Assembly: GCA_030603385.1 (NCBI GenBank)
Contig: JAUVXW010000001.1
Coordinates: forward strand, 248,001-312,000
Direction of reading: 5' to 3'
DNA from: Promethearchaeota archaeon
Lineage (GTDB): Archaea > Asgardarchaeota > Lokiarchaeia > Sigyniarchaeales > SOKP01
DNA: 64,000 nucleotides
The stretch's first letter is position 1. Each line of letters opens with the position of its first letter. A model generated the notes under the pieces. The model made no database searches, was not told the origin of the DNA, and saw only the letters and a program-made list of their open reading frames with translations. Position numbers and translations under genes: made by a program. Of the stretch, positions 16,608-26,036 are shown one piece after another.

Positions 16608-19037
16608 ATGGTAGTTCAAAATGTAAAAATGACACCTCTTCAAGGGATTCCTACAGAGAGGGTTCGAAAAATTAAGGACAAAATGTTGTCACAACCCTTC
16701 GAATATGATCTTAAACGAGCACGATGCTATACAAGAATTTGGAAACAAATGGAAAATTCTCATCCATATATAAAAAAAGCCAAAGCATTAGAAGAATTCT
16801 TACGTTGTCTTCCTATAAGGATTGATGACGATGAGCTTCTTGTAGGAGTAAAATCTAGTAAAATAAGAGCTGATCCTTTCGAAATAGAACTTGGAAGGCA
16901 TGTTCGGACCTATGATTTTCTCTTAAATGATTCAATAGACGAAAAAGCTAAAGAGTATTTCCGTAGACATAATCCTATCCTTAGGCGTTATGTCCCTTTT
17001 TCAGAACAAGAGCTTAACGAGCTGAAAAATGATATTATCCCCGTTTGGAAAGGAAAAACATTAGCTGACCGAAAGAGAGAGCTCTGGAGGGAAGCAGGCT
17101 TACTTAAGGAGAAAAAGGGATCTATAGAAAGAGCTATGAGTTGGATCAATCCATTTTATGCGGAAATGCAAGGCCATACCATTCCAGGTTATAGACGAGT
17201 TCTTAAAATAGGATTTAAGGGAATAGAAAAGAGAGCGACAGAAGAACTTGAGAAACTTAAAGATACTGATGAAGATTACGAAAATCGCAGAATCTTTTAT
17301 GAAGCAGTTCAGGTGTGTGCAAGAGCTGTTTGTGATTATTCTAATCGTTACGCAGATCTAGCGATTAAAATGGCAGAAAACGCATCAGAACATAGAAAAG
17401 CAGAACTTTTAGATATTGCTGAACGAGCAAGGCGAGTACCAGCCCTCCCACCAAGAACCTTCATGGAAGCACTTCAATCGGTATGGATGACCAATGTCGT
17501 TATGGAAATGAGCTATGGTGAGGGCAATATTTTTTCTCAAGGACGCGTAGACCAATATCTTTACCCATATTATGTCGCTGATTTAGCCGAAGGACATATT
17601 ACTTATGAGGAAGCTCTAGAAGCAATTGAGGAATATTTAGTTAAACTTGCTTCTGTTGTTATCGCAGGACAAAATAATATAACTATTGGGGGATTAGATA
17701 AAGATGGAAATGATGCTACGAACGATGTGTCATACATGTTTCTCGAGGCTATTGCAAATGTAAAAAGTCTGTTGAATACATTATCGATACGAATCTCTTC
17801 CAAAACGCCCCGAGATTTTTTAAAAAGAGTAATTGAAACGTATCGATTTACAGCAGGAATGGGGATTCATAATGATGAAATATTAGTACCACAACTTCAA
17901 AAAGATGGGTATTCATTAGAAGATGCCCGTGACTATTCACTTGTGGGGTGTGTGGAACCCCATGGTACTGGTAATGATTTTTCCTATACAGCAGGCAATG
18001 GTGTTCGGTTATCAATTGTTTTACATTTGGCTCTAAATGAAGGACGGATTCTCGTGGCAGGAAATCGTCAATTTGGTGCAAAAACTCCTGATCCAAGTAC
18101 TTTTAAAACTTTTGAAGATGTGAAGCAGGCTTTTGTAGATCAGTTTTCATTTGGAGTAGACTTAGTTGTGAAAAAGGCAGAATTAAAAGATCGAGCCTTT
18201 GCAGAAGGTTTTCCTTCCCCATTACTTTCATCTACAATAGAGGGATGTCTAGAGAGTGGAAAAGATGTAACTCGAAATGGAGCGCGCTATAATAATAATC
18301 CGATAGGTTGCCAAGCATTAGCAACTGTAACTAATTCACTAGCAGCAATTCGCTGGGCAGTATTCGAAGAAAAATTATTGACAATGGGAGAATTAGCTAC
18401 GCATCTCCGTAATAATTTCAAGGGAGCAGATAAACTTAAGGAACTATTAAGAAACAAGGCTCCCAAATATGGTAATGGTGATGAAAGGGTAGACGAACTA
18501 GCAAAATGGGTGGCGAATACTTTATGTGATATTGTGAGAAAACATCCTGCTAGAGATGGTGCCGGTATATATCGCCCATGCCTTGTATCTTCTGGACTTA
18601 ATATTCTTGAAGGTAGAATGTTAGGGGCAACTCCCGATGGAAGATTATCTGGTGAAGCTGTATCTAATGGTATATCTCCCGCAAACGGCACAGAGAAAAA
18701 TGGTCTTACCATGACACTTCGATCAGTAGCTTTCGCAACAAAAAACGCTCTTCTAACCGATGGTGCAACAATGAACATAAGAATCAATCCCAGTTTAATA
18801 GAAACAGATGAGGGTGTAGATAAATTAACTTCTATTGTTGAAGCTTATTTAGAATTAGGAGGAAGAGAGCTTCAGATTAATCCAATAAGTTCAGAAACAT
18901 TGAGGGACGCGCAAGTTCATCCAGAAAAATATCCTGACTTGTCGGTTAAGGTCACAGGTTATTCTGCTCGTTTCATAGAAGTGGGAAGAAGTCTCCAGAA
19001 TGACATCATCGCCCGAACGGTATTCAATGAATTATAA
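16608..19037 (+). CDS. Glycyl radical enzyme (GCVEP class), copy 1
   Basis: An 809-residue radical enzyme of the pyruvate formate-lyase superfamily. The thiyl cysteine is C448 in GCVEP, followed two residues later by E450. This arrangement is found in GRE eliminases such as diol/glycerol dehydratase and choline lyase, not in pyruvate formate-lyase, which has two adjacent cysteines. The glycyl radical site is G784 in KVTGYSARF, 25 residues from the end. The activating enzyme is probably the radical SAM protein at 24155. The substrate cannot be read. The tandem copy differs most in the segment around residues 182-200. Oxygen-sensitive chemistry implies anaerobic life. Confidence 0.93.
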   Translation: MVVQNVKMTPLQGIPTERVRKIKDKMLSQPFEYDLKRARCYTRIWKQMENSHPYIKKAKALEEFLRCLPIRIDDDELLVGVKSSKIRADPFEIELGRHVRTYDFLLNDSIDEKAKEYFRRHNPILRRYVPFSEQELNELKNDIIPVWKGKTLADRKRELWREAGLLKEKKGSIERAMSWINPFYAEMQGHTIPGYRRVLKIGFKGIEKRATEELEKLKDTDEDYENRRIFYEAVQVCARAVCDYSNRYADLAIKMAENASEHRKAELLDIAERARRVPALPPRTFMEALQSVWMTNVVMEMSYGEGNIFSQGRVDQYLYPYYVADLAEGHITYEEALEAIEEYLVKLASVVIAGQNNITIGGLDKDGNDATNDVSYMFLEAIANVKSLLNTLSIRISSKTPRDFLKRVIETYRFTAGMGIHNDEILVPQLQKDGYSLEDARDYSLVGCVEPHGTGNDFSYTAGNGVRLSIVLHLALNEGRILVAGNRQFGAKTPDPSTFKTFEDVKQAFVDQFSFGVDLVVKKAELKDRAFAEGFPSPLLSSTIEGCLESGKDVTRNGARYNNNPIGCQALATVTNSLAAIRWAVFEEKLLTMGELATHLRNNFKGADKLKELLRNKAPKYGNGDERVDELAKWVANTLCDIVRKHPARDGAGIYRPCLVSSGLNILEGRMLGATPDGRLSGEAVSNGISPANGTEKNGLTMTLRSVAFATKNALLTDGATMNIRINPSLIETDEGVDKLTSIVEAYLELGGRELQINPISSETLRDAQVHPEKYPDLSVKVTGYSARFIEVGRSLQNDIIARTVFNEL

Positions 19038-19100
19038 AACTCAGAGAATTATTTATGGCATTATAAAGAAGAATAGCCAATAAGAATGTTTCAAAAACTT

Positions 19101-19110
19101 TTAAATATTT
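19101..19110 (+). promoter_or_regulatory. Probable TATA element of second GRE
   Basis: TTAAATATTT about 60 bases before the ATG, with the palindromic operator lying between it and the gene, where a bound repressor would block transcription start. Confidence 0.35.
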
Positions 19111-19122
19111 TATTATCATAAA

Positions 19123-19143
19123 TAAATTTACAAAGTAAATTTA
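19123..19143. promoter_or_regulatory. Palindromic operator before second GRE
   Basis: A perfect inverted repeat: arm TAAATTTAC, spacer AAA, arm GTAAATTTA, ending 27 bases before the start codon. Both arms are identical to those of the site at 10471-10491 in front of the transporter binding protein. Confidence 0.7.
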
Positions 19144-19170
19144 ATTAGTAACAAAAACAATATTCAAATT

Positions 19171-21621
19171 ATGGTAGTTCAAAATTTAAAAATGTCACCT
19201 CTTCAAGGAATTCCTTCAGAGAGGGTTCGAAAAATTAGAGATAGAATGCTATCTTGCCCTAGAGAACTTGATATTGAACGCGCACGATGTTACACAAGAA
19301 TATATAAACAAATGGAAGACTCTCCTCCGTGTATGAAGAATGTTAAAGCATTAGAAGAATTCTTACATTGTCTTCCTATTAGGATTGATGAAGATGAGTT
19401 TCTTGTAGGAGTAAAATCTAGTAAAATACGAGCTGATCCTATCGAAATAGAACGTGGAATGCGTGCCAATATTTTTGGGTTTATCCTTAATGATTCTATA
19501 GATAAAAAAATAAGAGATATGTTCAGCAAGAATTTTACTTTTATTAATCGATATGTTCCCTTAACAGAGCAAGAACTTGATGAGTTGAAAAATGAAATTG
19601 TCCCCTTCTGGAAAGAAAGAACAGTAATGGCCCGTAAAATAGAATATTGGAAAAAAGCAGGTTTAACTGAGGAATCAAAGGGTTCTATGGATATTGCAAG
19701 TGCTTTTGGGGTTTCTAGAGGTGGTACTGATTTATTTGGATCTGCTGTGGGTCAAGGACATGTCGTTCCGGGATATAGACGAGTTCTTAAAATGGGATTT
19801 AGAGGAATCGAAAAGATGGCCGAAGAAGGACTTGCGAAACTCAAGGAGACAGATGAAAATTATGACCATCGCAAGGATTTCTATGAATCAGTTGTGTTGG
19901 CAGCAAGAGCGGTTTGTGATTATTCCAATCGCTATGCTGATCTCGCAATGGAAATGGCGGAAAAGGCACCAGAAACAGGAAAGGCTGAACTTTTAGAAAT
20001 TGCTGAACGTGTAAGACGAGTACCAGCCCTCCCACCAAGAACATTTATGGAAGCACTTCAATCAATATGGATGACTAATGTCGTTATGGAAATGAGCTAT
20101 GGTGAAGGAAACATATTTTCTCAAGGACGAGTAGACCAATATCTTTACCCATATTATGCCGCTGATTTAGCCGAAGGACGTATTACTTATGAAGAAGCCT
20201 TGGAAGCAATTGAGGAATATTTAGTTAAACTTGCTTCTGTTGTTATCGCAGGACAGAACAATGTGACTATTGGGGGATTAGATAAGGATGGAAATGATGC
20301 CACTAATGATGTGTCTTATATGTTTCTTGAAGCTATTGCAAATGTAAAAAGTCTATTAAACACGTTATCGATACGAATTTCATCCAAGACACCCCATGAT
20401 TTTGTGAAAAGAACTATTGAAGCTTTTAAATATACCGCTGGAATGGGAATTCATAATGATGAAGTTTTAGTACCACAGCTTCATAATACTGGATATTCAT
20501 TAGTAGATGCCCGAGACTATTCACTCGTAGGGTGTGTAGAACCAACGGGCACAGGGAATGATTTCTCTTATACAGCAGGTAATGCCATTCAGATTTCAAT
20601 CCTTCTTAACATGGCATTAAATGAGGGACGTACAATTTTTTCAGGAAATCGAACTGTTGGAGCAAAGACACCCCCTCCCAGTTCTTTTAAAACTTTTGAA
20701 GATGTGAAGAAGGCTTATGTAGACCAACTTTCTTTTGCAATAGATCTTACTGTGAAAAAGGCGGAGCTAAAGGATAAAGCATTTGCTGATTATTTACCTT
20801 CCCCGTTGCTTTCATCTACAATAGAAGGATGTCTAGAGAGTGGAATGGATGCAACTCGAAATGGAGCACGCTACAATAATAATCCTATGGGTTCACAAGG
20901 GTTAGCAACCGTTACTAATTCCTTAGCAGCAATTCGCTGGGCAGTCTTTGAAGAAAAATTATTGACAATGGAAGAATTGGTTAACCATATGAGTAATAAT
21001 TTCAAGGGGGCAGAAGAACTTCGAGAAAAATTACGAAATAAGGCCCCCAAATATGGTAATGGTGATGAAAGGACAGACGAACTTGCACAATGGGTTGCAA
21101 CTACCCTATGTGATCTTACAAGAAAATATAAAGCGAGGGGTGGTGACGGTATATATCATAATTGCCTTGTATCTGCTGGAACTCAGATTAGGGAAGGCAA
21201 AGGGTTAGGGGCAACTGCAGATGGAAGATTAATTGGTGAACCTGTGGCGAACGGTATTTCTCCTGCAAATGGTACAGAAAAGAATGGTCTTACTATGGCA
21301 CTACGATCAGTAGCATATGCAACGGGTGAACCTCATCTAACTAATGGAGCATCAATGAATATAAGAATCAATCCCAGCTTAATACAGAAAGACGAGGGAG
21401 TCGATCAATTAGCTTCTATAGTAGAGGCTTATTTAGAGTTAGGAGGACGAGAGCTTCAGATAAATCCAATAAGTTCAGGGACATTAAGAGACGCACAAGC
21501 TCATCCAGAAAAATATCCTGACTTATCAGTTAAGGTCACAGGCTACTCCGCTCGATTCATAGATATCTCTAAAGAGTTACAAGATGATATTATCGATAGA
21601 ACCGTTTTCAGTGAATTATAA
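19171..21621 (+). CDS. Glycyl radical enzyme (GCVEP class), copy 2
   Basis: An 816-residue tandem paralogue of the preceding gene, alike over its whole length (roughly three quarters identical by eye). Thiyl C455 in GCVEP, E457, and glycyl radical G791 in KVTGYSARF. Differences cluster at residues about 178-205, where copy 2 has a longer, glycine-rich segment (FGVSRGGTDLFGSAVGQGH) than copy 1. In GREs this part of the chain lies near the active site, so the two copies may take different substrates. It has its own promoter with a palindromic operator, so it need not be co-transcribed with copy 1. Confidence 0.93.
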   Translation: MVVQNLKMSPLQGIPSERVRKIRDRMLSCPRELDIERARCYTRIYKQMEDSPPCMKNVKALEEFLHCLPIRIDEDEFLVGVKSSKIRADPIEIERGMRANIFGFILNDSIDKKIRDMFSKNFTFINRYVPLTEQELDELKNEIVPFWKERTVMARKIEYWKKAGLTEESKGSMDIASAFGVSRGGTDLFGSAVGQGHVVPGYRRVLKMGFRGIEKMAEEGLAKLKETDENYDHRKDFYESVVLAARAVCDYSNRYADLAMEMAEKAPETGKAELLEIAERVRRVPALPPRTFMEALQSIWMTNVVMEMSYGEGNIFSQGRVDQYLYPYYAADLAEGRITYEEALEAIEEYLVKLASVVIAGQNNVTIGGLDKDGNDATNDVSYMFLEAIANVKSLLNTLSIRISSKTPHDFVKRTIEAFKYTAGMGIHNDEVLVPQLHNTGYSLVDARDYSLVGCVEPTGTGNDFSYTAGNAIQISILLNMALNEGRTIFSGNRTVGAKTPPPSSFKTFEDVKKAYVDQLSFAIDLTVKKAELKDKAFADYLPSPLLSSTIEGCLESGMDATRNGARYNNNPMGSQGLATVTNSLAAIRWAVFEEKLLTMEELVNHMSNNFKGAEELREKLRNKAPKYGNGDERTDELAQWVATTLCDLTRKYKARGGDGIYHNCLVSAGTQIREGKGLGATADGRLIGEPVANGISPANGTEKNGLTMALRSVAYATGEPHLTNGASMNIRINPSLIQKDEGVDQLASIVEAYLELGGRELQINPISSGTLRDAQAHPEKYPDLSVKVTGYSARFIDISKELQDDIIDRTVFSEL

Positions 21622-21670
21622 ACTGTACTTTAAATTTAATACTTAAAATTTTCTTTTTATTTTTTGAATT
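21607..21670 (+). repeat. GRE tail repeat, copy A (end of GRE 2 and its 3' flank)
   Basis: The last codons and 3' flank of the second GRE recur at 23942-24008 behind the hydrolase gene. Identical blocks include TGAATTATAAACT at the start and a 19-base T-rich stretch at the end. Confidence 0.75.
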
Positions 21671-21897
21671 CAGATAATTTTCAATATTAGAGATGAGATG
21701 TTGTCTGCAGAGGAAATACTATAAAACTTTAGACTGCTATAAGACATTTAATGATCGTTGAACATTTAAATATTAATATCAATTTTTATGAACTCTATGT
21801 ATTTATCTTTCAATTTTTTACTGGAATTTTGGAACTTGATGAATATTTGCATGGTAGATATTGTATAGCTAAAAATTATTAAAATAAAAAATTATAA
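21622..21897. other. Intergenic region without recognised gene
   Basis: An AT-rich stretch between the second GRE and the hydrolase frame. The first 50 bases belong to the duplicated GRE 3' flank. Only very short frames are present and none is convincing. No RNA gene is seen. Confidence 0.5.
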
Positions 21898-23949
21898 CTA
21901 AATGAAAAAAAAAAGTGTATTATTATAAAAGCAAATGAGTCAACTGAATCAAGTGATCCTCTTTTCAACGAGCCATATATAGATATTGATGAGTGGTGGG
22001 ACGAGCCCGTACGCCATCGATACGTCCATGGCGGTTTTAAAGGCACCGATGCCAGATTTTCTTTCTATTTCCCTCCGAAGGAACAATACGAAGGTAGATT
22101 CTTCCAGTATATCATGGCGATATCAGGTAACGAGAAGGCTGCACAATCGCCAGAATATCCTGATCCCAGCTATGCGTTAGGTTTTGTCTTCGAGAGTGGT
22201 GCTTATTTTCTGGAATCAAACCTGGGGAGAAAGGACATGTTTCCTGGCGATGATCCTACCATCGCTGGGTATCGAACAAGTGCGGCAGTAGCGAAGTACT
22301 CGCGCGTTTTGGCCTCTGAAATGTATGGTCCCCATCGCCCCTATGGTTATGCATGGGGCGGTAGTGGGGGAGGATATAAGACCATTAGCTGTATTGAAAA
22401 CACAGAGGGTGTTTGGGACGGTGTGGTGCCATTTATTCACGCAACACCAATGGCCATGATCAATGTATTCTCTGTGCAGGCCCATGCGATGCGCATATTG
22501 AAAGATAAAATACCCTCCATCGTCGATGCGGTAGAGCCTGGTGGTAGCGGAGACATGTACGCTGATTTAAATGAAGAGGAACGAGAAGCACTTACCGAAG
22601 TGACTAAGATGGGATTTCCACCAAGAGCTTGGTTCAATTACAGGAGGATAGCGTTCGGCTACACCGGAGTCTTAACCACCCTCCTTGACATAGTGATTAA
22701 ATGGGATCCAACATATTTTGAAGATTTTTGGAAGGTTCCGGGCTACCTTGGTGCGGACCCACCCGAGTCACTCCTGCGCGCCCGGATCCAACATGAAACA
22801 ACAATTAACAAACTTATAATGCCCGAAGATATCAGGAAAATGGGTCAATCACTGTCAATATCTGCCGGGCAAGCGGGTAACATAACAGTCCCAGCAGGAT
22901 TAGTATTCGAAAGCGTGCCTGAGGGTGAAATACAGGGAGCATCATTGTTTTTAAAAAGTGGTGAAGCAGAGGGTCGAGTTGCTTATGCTATTGCAGCCTT
23001 CGGTAATACGGTAATGCTTGCCTATGGTGAGGAAAACTATCCATATCTAGCAGGTATCAAGGTGGGTGACAAAGTGCTGATTGACAATTCTAACTATCTC
23101 GCTGCTCAAACCTATCATCGCCATCAGGTACCATCACCTGAATATAAGGTTTGGGATCAGTTCCGAGACGCCGATGGTAAACCGTTGTATCCCCAACGAC
23201 CCGAGATATTAGGTCCGCGTCATGCCTATCATGGCGCAGGTTCGGTCCAGACTGGTAAATTTAAGGGTAAGATGATTGTGGTAAATACGTTGATGGACGA
23301 AGTTGCCTATCCTTGGCAGGCTGATTGGTATCGCTCGAAGGTAAAAGAGGCATTGGGAGACAAATTCGACGACAACTACCGGCTCTGGTATATTGACCAA
23401 GCAATGCATACGCCACCTGTGATCACACCGTTTGAATCCCGTCCAGCAATAACCACCCGAATTATCAACTATGGTGGTATTTTGCAGCAGGCACTACGGG
23501 ATGTGAGTGCATGGGCTGAAAAAGGCATTGCACCCCCAGCAAGTACTACATATGAAGTGGGGGATGGCCAAGTGGAAGTGCCACCGACCGCTAAGGAGCG
23601 TAAGGGAATTCAACCAGTGGTCACTCTTACAGTAAATGGAGGTGAGCGTGTAGATGTCAATGTCGGGAAGAAAGTTAAGTTTACCGCGGTTATCGATACA
23701 CCACCGGATGTCGGTTCGGTAGTTGGTGCGGAATGGGATTTTGAGGGCGTTGGTGACTATCCAATAACCGAGAAACTTAAAGACACCAAAAGCACTCATG
23801 TAGAGGTGAAAACCACTTATACTTTCTCCGAACCTGGCACTTACTTCCCGACAATTCGTGTAACCTCGCATAGACAGAGCGATCCTAAAACTCGCTATGC
23901 AAGAATCCAGAACATCGGTCGTGTGAGGGTTGTGGTTACTGTTCAATGA
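21898..23949 (+). CDS. Alpha/beta-hydrolase-like protein with C-terminal PKD domain; foreign, lacks a normal start
   Basis: The first in-frame ATG is at 22114 (611 residues), but clear coding sequence extends upstream (FNEPYIDIDEWWDEPVRHRYVHGGF and on). The frame is open back to a TAA at 21895 with no ATG, GTG or TTG, so the true start is missing or non-standard. A nucleophile elbow GGSGGGYKT lies about 87 residues into the ATG form. A PKD-like beta domain fills the last 110 residues (VGAEWDFEGVGDYP, then TYTFSEPGTYFPTIRV). Base composition is about half G+C against a third around it, so recent transfer, probably from bacteria, is likely. The stop TGA lies in a remnant GRE tail. It may be a pseudogene. 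Esterase activity is an inference from the fold. Confidence 0.7.
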   Translation, partial: LNEKKKCIIIKANESTESSDPLFNEPYIDIDEWWDEPVRHRYVHGGFKGTDARFSFYFPPKEQYEGRFFQYIMAISGNEKAAQSPEYPDPSYALGFVFESGAYFLESNLGRKDMFPGDDPTIAGYRTSAAVAKYSRVLASEMYGPHRPYGYAWGGSGGGYKTISCIENTEGVWDGVVPFIHATPMAMINVFSVQAHAMRILKDKIPSIVDAVEPGGSGDMYADLNEEEREALTEVTKMGFPPRAWFNYRRIAFGYTGVLTTLLDIVIKWDPTYFEDFWKVPGYLGADPPESLLRARIQHETTINKLIMPEDIRKMGQSLSISAGQAGNITVPAGLVFESVPEGEIQGASLFLKSGEAEGRVAYAIAAFGNTVMLAYGEENYPYLAGIKVGDKVLIDNSNYLAAQTYHRHQVPSPEYKVWDQFRDADGKPLYPQRPEILGPRHAYHGAGSVQTGKFKGKMIVVNTLMDEVAYPWQADWYRSKVKEALGDKFDDNYRLWYIDQAMHTPPVITPFESRPAITTRIINYGGILQQALRDVSAWAEKGIAPPASTTYEVGDGQVEVPPTAKERKGIQPVVTLTVNGGERVDVNVGKKVKFTAVIDTPPDVGSVVGAEWDFEGVGDYPITEKLKDTKSTHVEVKTTYTFSEPGTYFPTIRVTSHRQSDPKTRYARIQNIGRVRVVVTVQ

Positions 23950-24008
23950 ATTATAAACTTTATTTAAACTTTAAATATTAACATATCTTTCTTTTTATTT
24001 TTTGAATT
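23942..24008 (+). repeat. GRE tail repeat, copy B (remnant of a GRE 3' end)
   Basis: TTCAATGAATTATAAA at 23942-23957 is identical to the end of GRE 1 (F-N-E-L-stop). The following bases match the 3' flank of GRE 2. In the hydrolase reading frame the same bases give Q-stop. Confidence 0.75.
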
Positions 24009-24154
24009 TTATTTTCCCTTCTTAACTAAAATCTTTAAAAACTCACAATTATATCCTTGTTTACAATATGATATGAAATTGATATTTTTGTATAAAAATT
24101 AAGAAAAAGAGTATTTTGTTATTTAGGTTAATGTACAGAAATTGTTTTTTGCAC

Positions 24155-25057
24155 CTAACGAGTTAAACCCGACCACTTAACGTTTTTAACTCCAGTACTT
24201 TTAGCAATTTTAAAAAAATTTTCCATCTCCTCTTTTGTCATTAATGGTTCATCTTTTAAAGGCCATGACATACCTAATCTTGAATATTTAATTTCGCAAA
24301 GTTTATTAAAACTTAATAGATCCCATTGATCAGGAATATTATTTAATTCATTTACAATAAATTCTCCAATTCCTTTAACATTCTCCTTTGTGGCAGTATG
24401 GTTAGGTATTATTGGTGTCCTTATCCACATTATTTTCCCATTTTCTTTGATATATCGTGAAATCCATTTAGCATTTTCTAAAATTGTTTTATTTGAAACA
24501 CCTGTATATTCTTCATGTTTTTTAGGATCAATAACCTTTATATCTAAAAGGACTATATCAAGGTAGGGTAATAAATCTTGATAAATCTTTTTACTTGAAT
24601 ACCCACATGTATCTAAAGCAGTAGAAATGTCATTTTCCTTACATAATTTTAAAAATTGTAAGAGAAAATTTGGTTGTAATGTAGGTTCCCCACCAGAAAC
24701 GGTTATACCTCCTTTTGTTTTATTAAAAAATATTTTTTCTTTCTCTATTTCGTGAAAAAGAACCTCCAAATCCCACCACTTCCCGAACATAGTTAATGCC
24801 GTACTGGGACAGGCTTCTACACAATCTCCACAACTATTACATTTCTCTCTGTTAATATGTAAACCATCTTCTTCAAAAAATAAAGCATCCTCTTGGCAAG
24901 CATCTATACAACTATTGCAACCAATGCATTTACGATCTATCCATTGAAGTTGAGGTTTTTTTGGAATTGATTCTGGATTGTGACACCAAACGCAATTTAA
25001 AGCACAATAATTAAAAAAAATTGTTGTACGGACACCAGGACCATCGTCAGTAGCCAC
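24155..25057 (-). CDS. Glycyl radical enzyme activating enzyme (radical SAM, two ferredoxin motifs)
   Basis: It installs the glycyl radical on a GRE using S-adenosylmethionine. The DDGPGVRTT motif is at residues 4-12, the radical SAM cysteines are C18, C22 and C25 (CALNCVWC), ferredoxin motifs CIGCNSCIDACQ near 43 and CNSCGDCVEACP near 72 follow, and GGEPTLQ lies near 121. The two-ferredoxin insert is typical of activators of the eliminase GREs. The listed GTG start sits inside conserved sequence: the same frame continues upstream as KGLIFKIERV, the usual beginning of these proteins, back to a TAG at 25121-25123, but without an ATG. An ATG at 25110-25112 would join this frame if one A were removed from a run of four. 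Confidence 0.92.
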   Translation of the reverse strand: MATDDGPGVRTTIFFNYCALNCVWCHNPESIPKKPQLQWIDRKCIGCNSCIDACQEDALFFEEDGLHINREKCNSCGDCVEACPSTALTMFGKWWDLEVLFHEIEKEKIFFNKTKGGITVSGGEPTLQPNFLLQFLKLCKENDISTALDTCGYSSKKIYQDLLPYLDIVLLDIKVIDPKKHEEYTGVSNKTILENAKWISRYIKENGKIMWIRTPIIPNHTATKENVKGIGEFIVNELNNIPDQWDLLSFNKLCEIKYSRLGMSWPLKDEPLMTKEEMENFFKIAKSTGVKNVKWSGLTR

Positions 25058-25174
25058 TCTCTCAATTTTGAAGATTAAACCTTTTGATTTTGGCTCTACA
25101 ATACACCACCATATTAACTTCTAAAATTCATTTAACAAAAAAATCCAAAAAGTAATTGAAGATCAAAATATTTT

Positions 25175-25195
25175 ATAACTTATTGTGTAAATTTA
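25175..25195. promoter_or_regulatory. Half-conserved operator between activase and TetR gene
   Basis: The right arm GTAAATTTA (25187-25195) equals that of the two perfect palindromes. The left arm matches at 5 of 9 positions. It sits in the divergent promoter region between the activating enzyme and the regulator. The single 9-mer could occur by chance in DNA this AT-rich. Confidence 0.3.
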
Positions 25196-25213
25196 AAATC
25201 ATTTTTATGTTCT

Positions 25214-25957
25214 GTGAAATCAATGATTGATGATAAAAGCATTACTCATGGGAAAAAAAAAACGAGAAGTAGATCACCTGAGAAGAAAGCACAACAATTT
25301 GATAAAATATTAGAAGTAGGAAAGCAATTATTTCAAGAACAAGGACGAGATGGCTTTACACTACGCATACTAGGAAAAAAATTAAATATGAGCCAACAAA
25401 ATCTCTATAATTATGTAGAAAGCAAACGAGAACTATGGATTGCAATAAGGAAGAAGTTTTATGAGAAATATAGGGATGAAAATCGGGATATCATTAAGAA
25501 TTTTAGTGGTTCAACCATTGATTTATTATTAAAAATTTTTGAACACTTTTTTGAATTTGCCGGAAAAGATTATGCTGCTTTTCGAATGATGCACATTATC
25601 CGTTCTCCTCCATCAGAAAAAGTGGGGCCATTTGAAAAAGAATATAAACAATTTAGCTTTCTAGACGGAACTACTCGCGTAATTCAAAAAGCAATTGATG
25701 AAGGAGAGATCAAAGAAAAAAATGCTGCTTTACTCTCTTTCTTTTTATTTAGTCTATTATTAGGATCAGCTATGATAGAATACGCCATGCGGGATATTGA
25801 AAAGACTAATGATAAAATAGGAAAGGAAGTAGAGGAACACATACAATTTGGAACTCAGAGTTTCACAAGTAAGGAATTTCGGAAATATACGTTAAGGAAA
25901 ATCCAAAAAGGATTAATTGATCCCAATTTAGTAATAGATGAAACTGAATATAAATAA
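25214..25957 (+). CDS. TetR/AcrR-family transcriptional regulator
   Basis: A 247-residue protein. Residues about 28-75 form the TetR helix-turn-helix (ILEVGKQLFQEQGRDGFTLRILGKKLNMSQQNLYNYVESKRELW). The rest is a helical ligand-binding and dimer domain. The first 20 residues are basic. It is divergent from the GRE activating enzyme. TetR proteins are dimers binding short palindromes, so this is the natural candidate for the TAAATTTAC-N3-GTAAATTTA operators in front of the GRE and binding-protein genes; that link is inferred from position. Confidence 0.9.
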   Translation: MKSMIDDKSITHGKKKTRSRSPEKKAQQFDKILEVGKQLFQEQGRDGFTLRILGKKLNMSQQNLYNYVESKRELWIAIRKKFYEKYRDENRDIIKNFSGSTIDLLLKIFEHFFEFAGKDYAAFRMMHIIRSPPSEKVGPFEKEYKQFSFLDGTTRVIQKAIDEGEIKEKNAALLSFFLFSLLLGSAMIEYAMRDIEKTNDKIGKEVEEHIQFGTQSFTSKEFRKYTLRKIQKGLIDPNLVIDETEYK

Positions 25958-26036
25958 GAGCCTAAGTATTATTACTATACCTAAAAATCTTCTTATCAGT
26001 ATAATTTCCTTAAATAAAAACAAGATAGGATTAATA

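Noticed and set aside
18287..18787. 166-codon minus-strand frame within the first GRE
   Set aside because: Long only because it lies opposite a conserved gene; the second GRE does not keep it.
23494..23946. 150-codon minus-strand frame over the hydrolase end
   Set aside because: Shadow frame in GC-richer DNA; the plus strand encodes a clear PKD-like domain.
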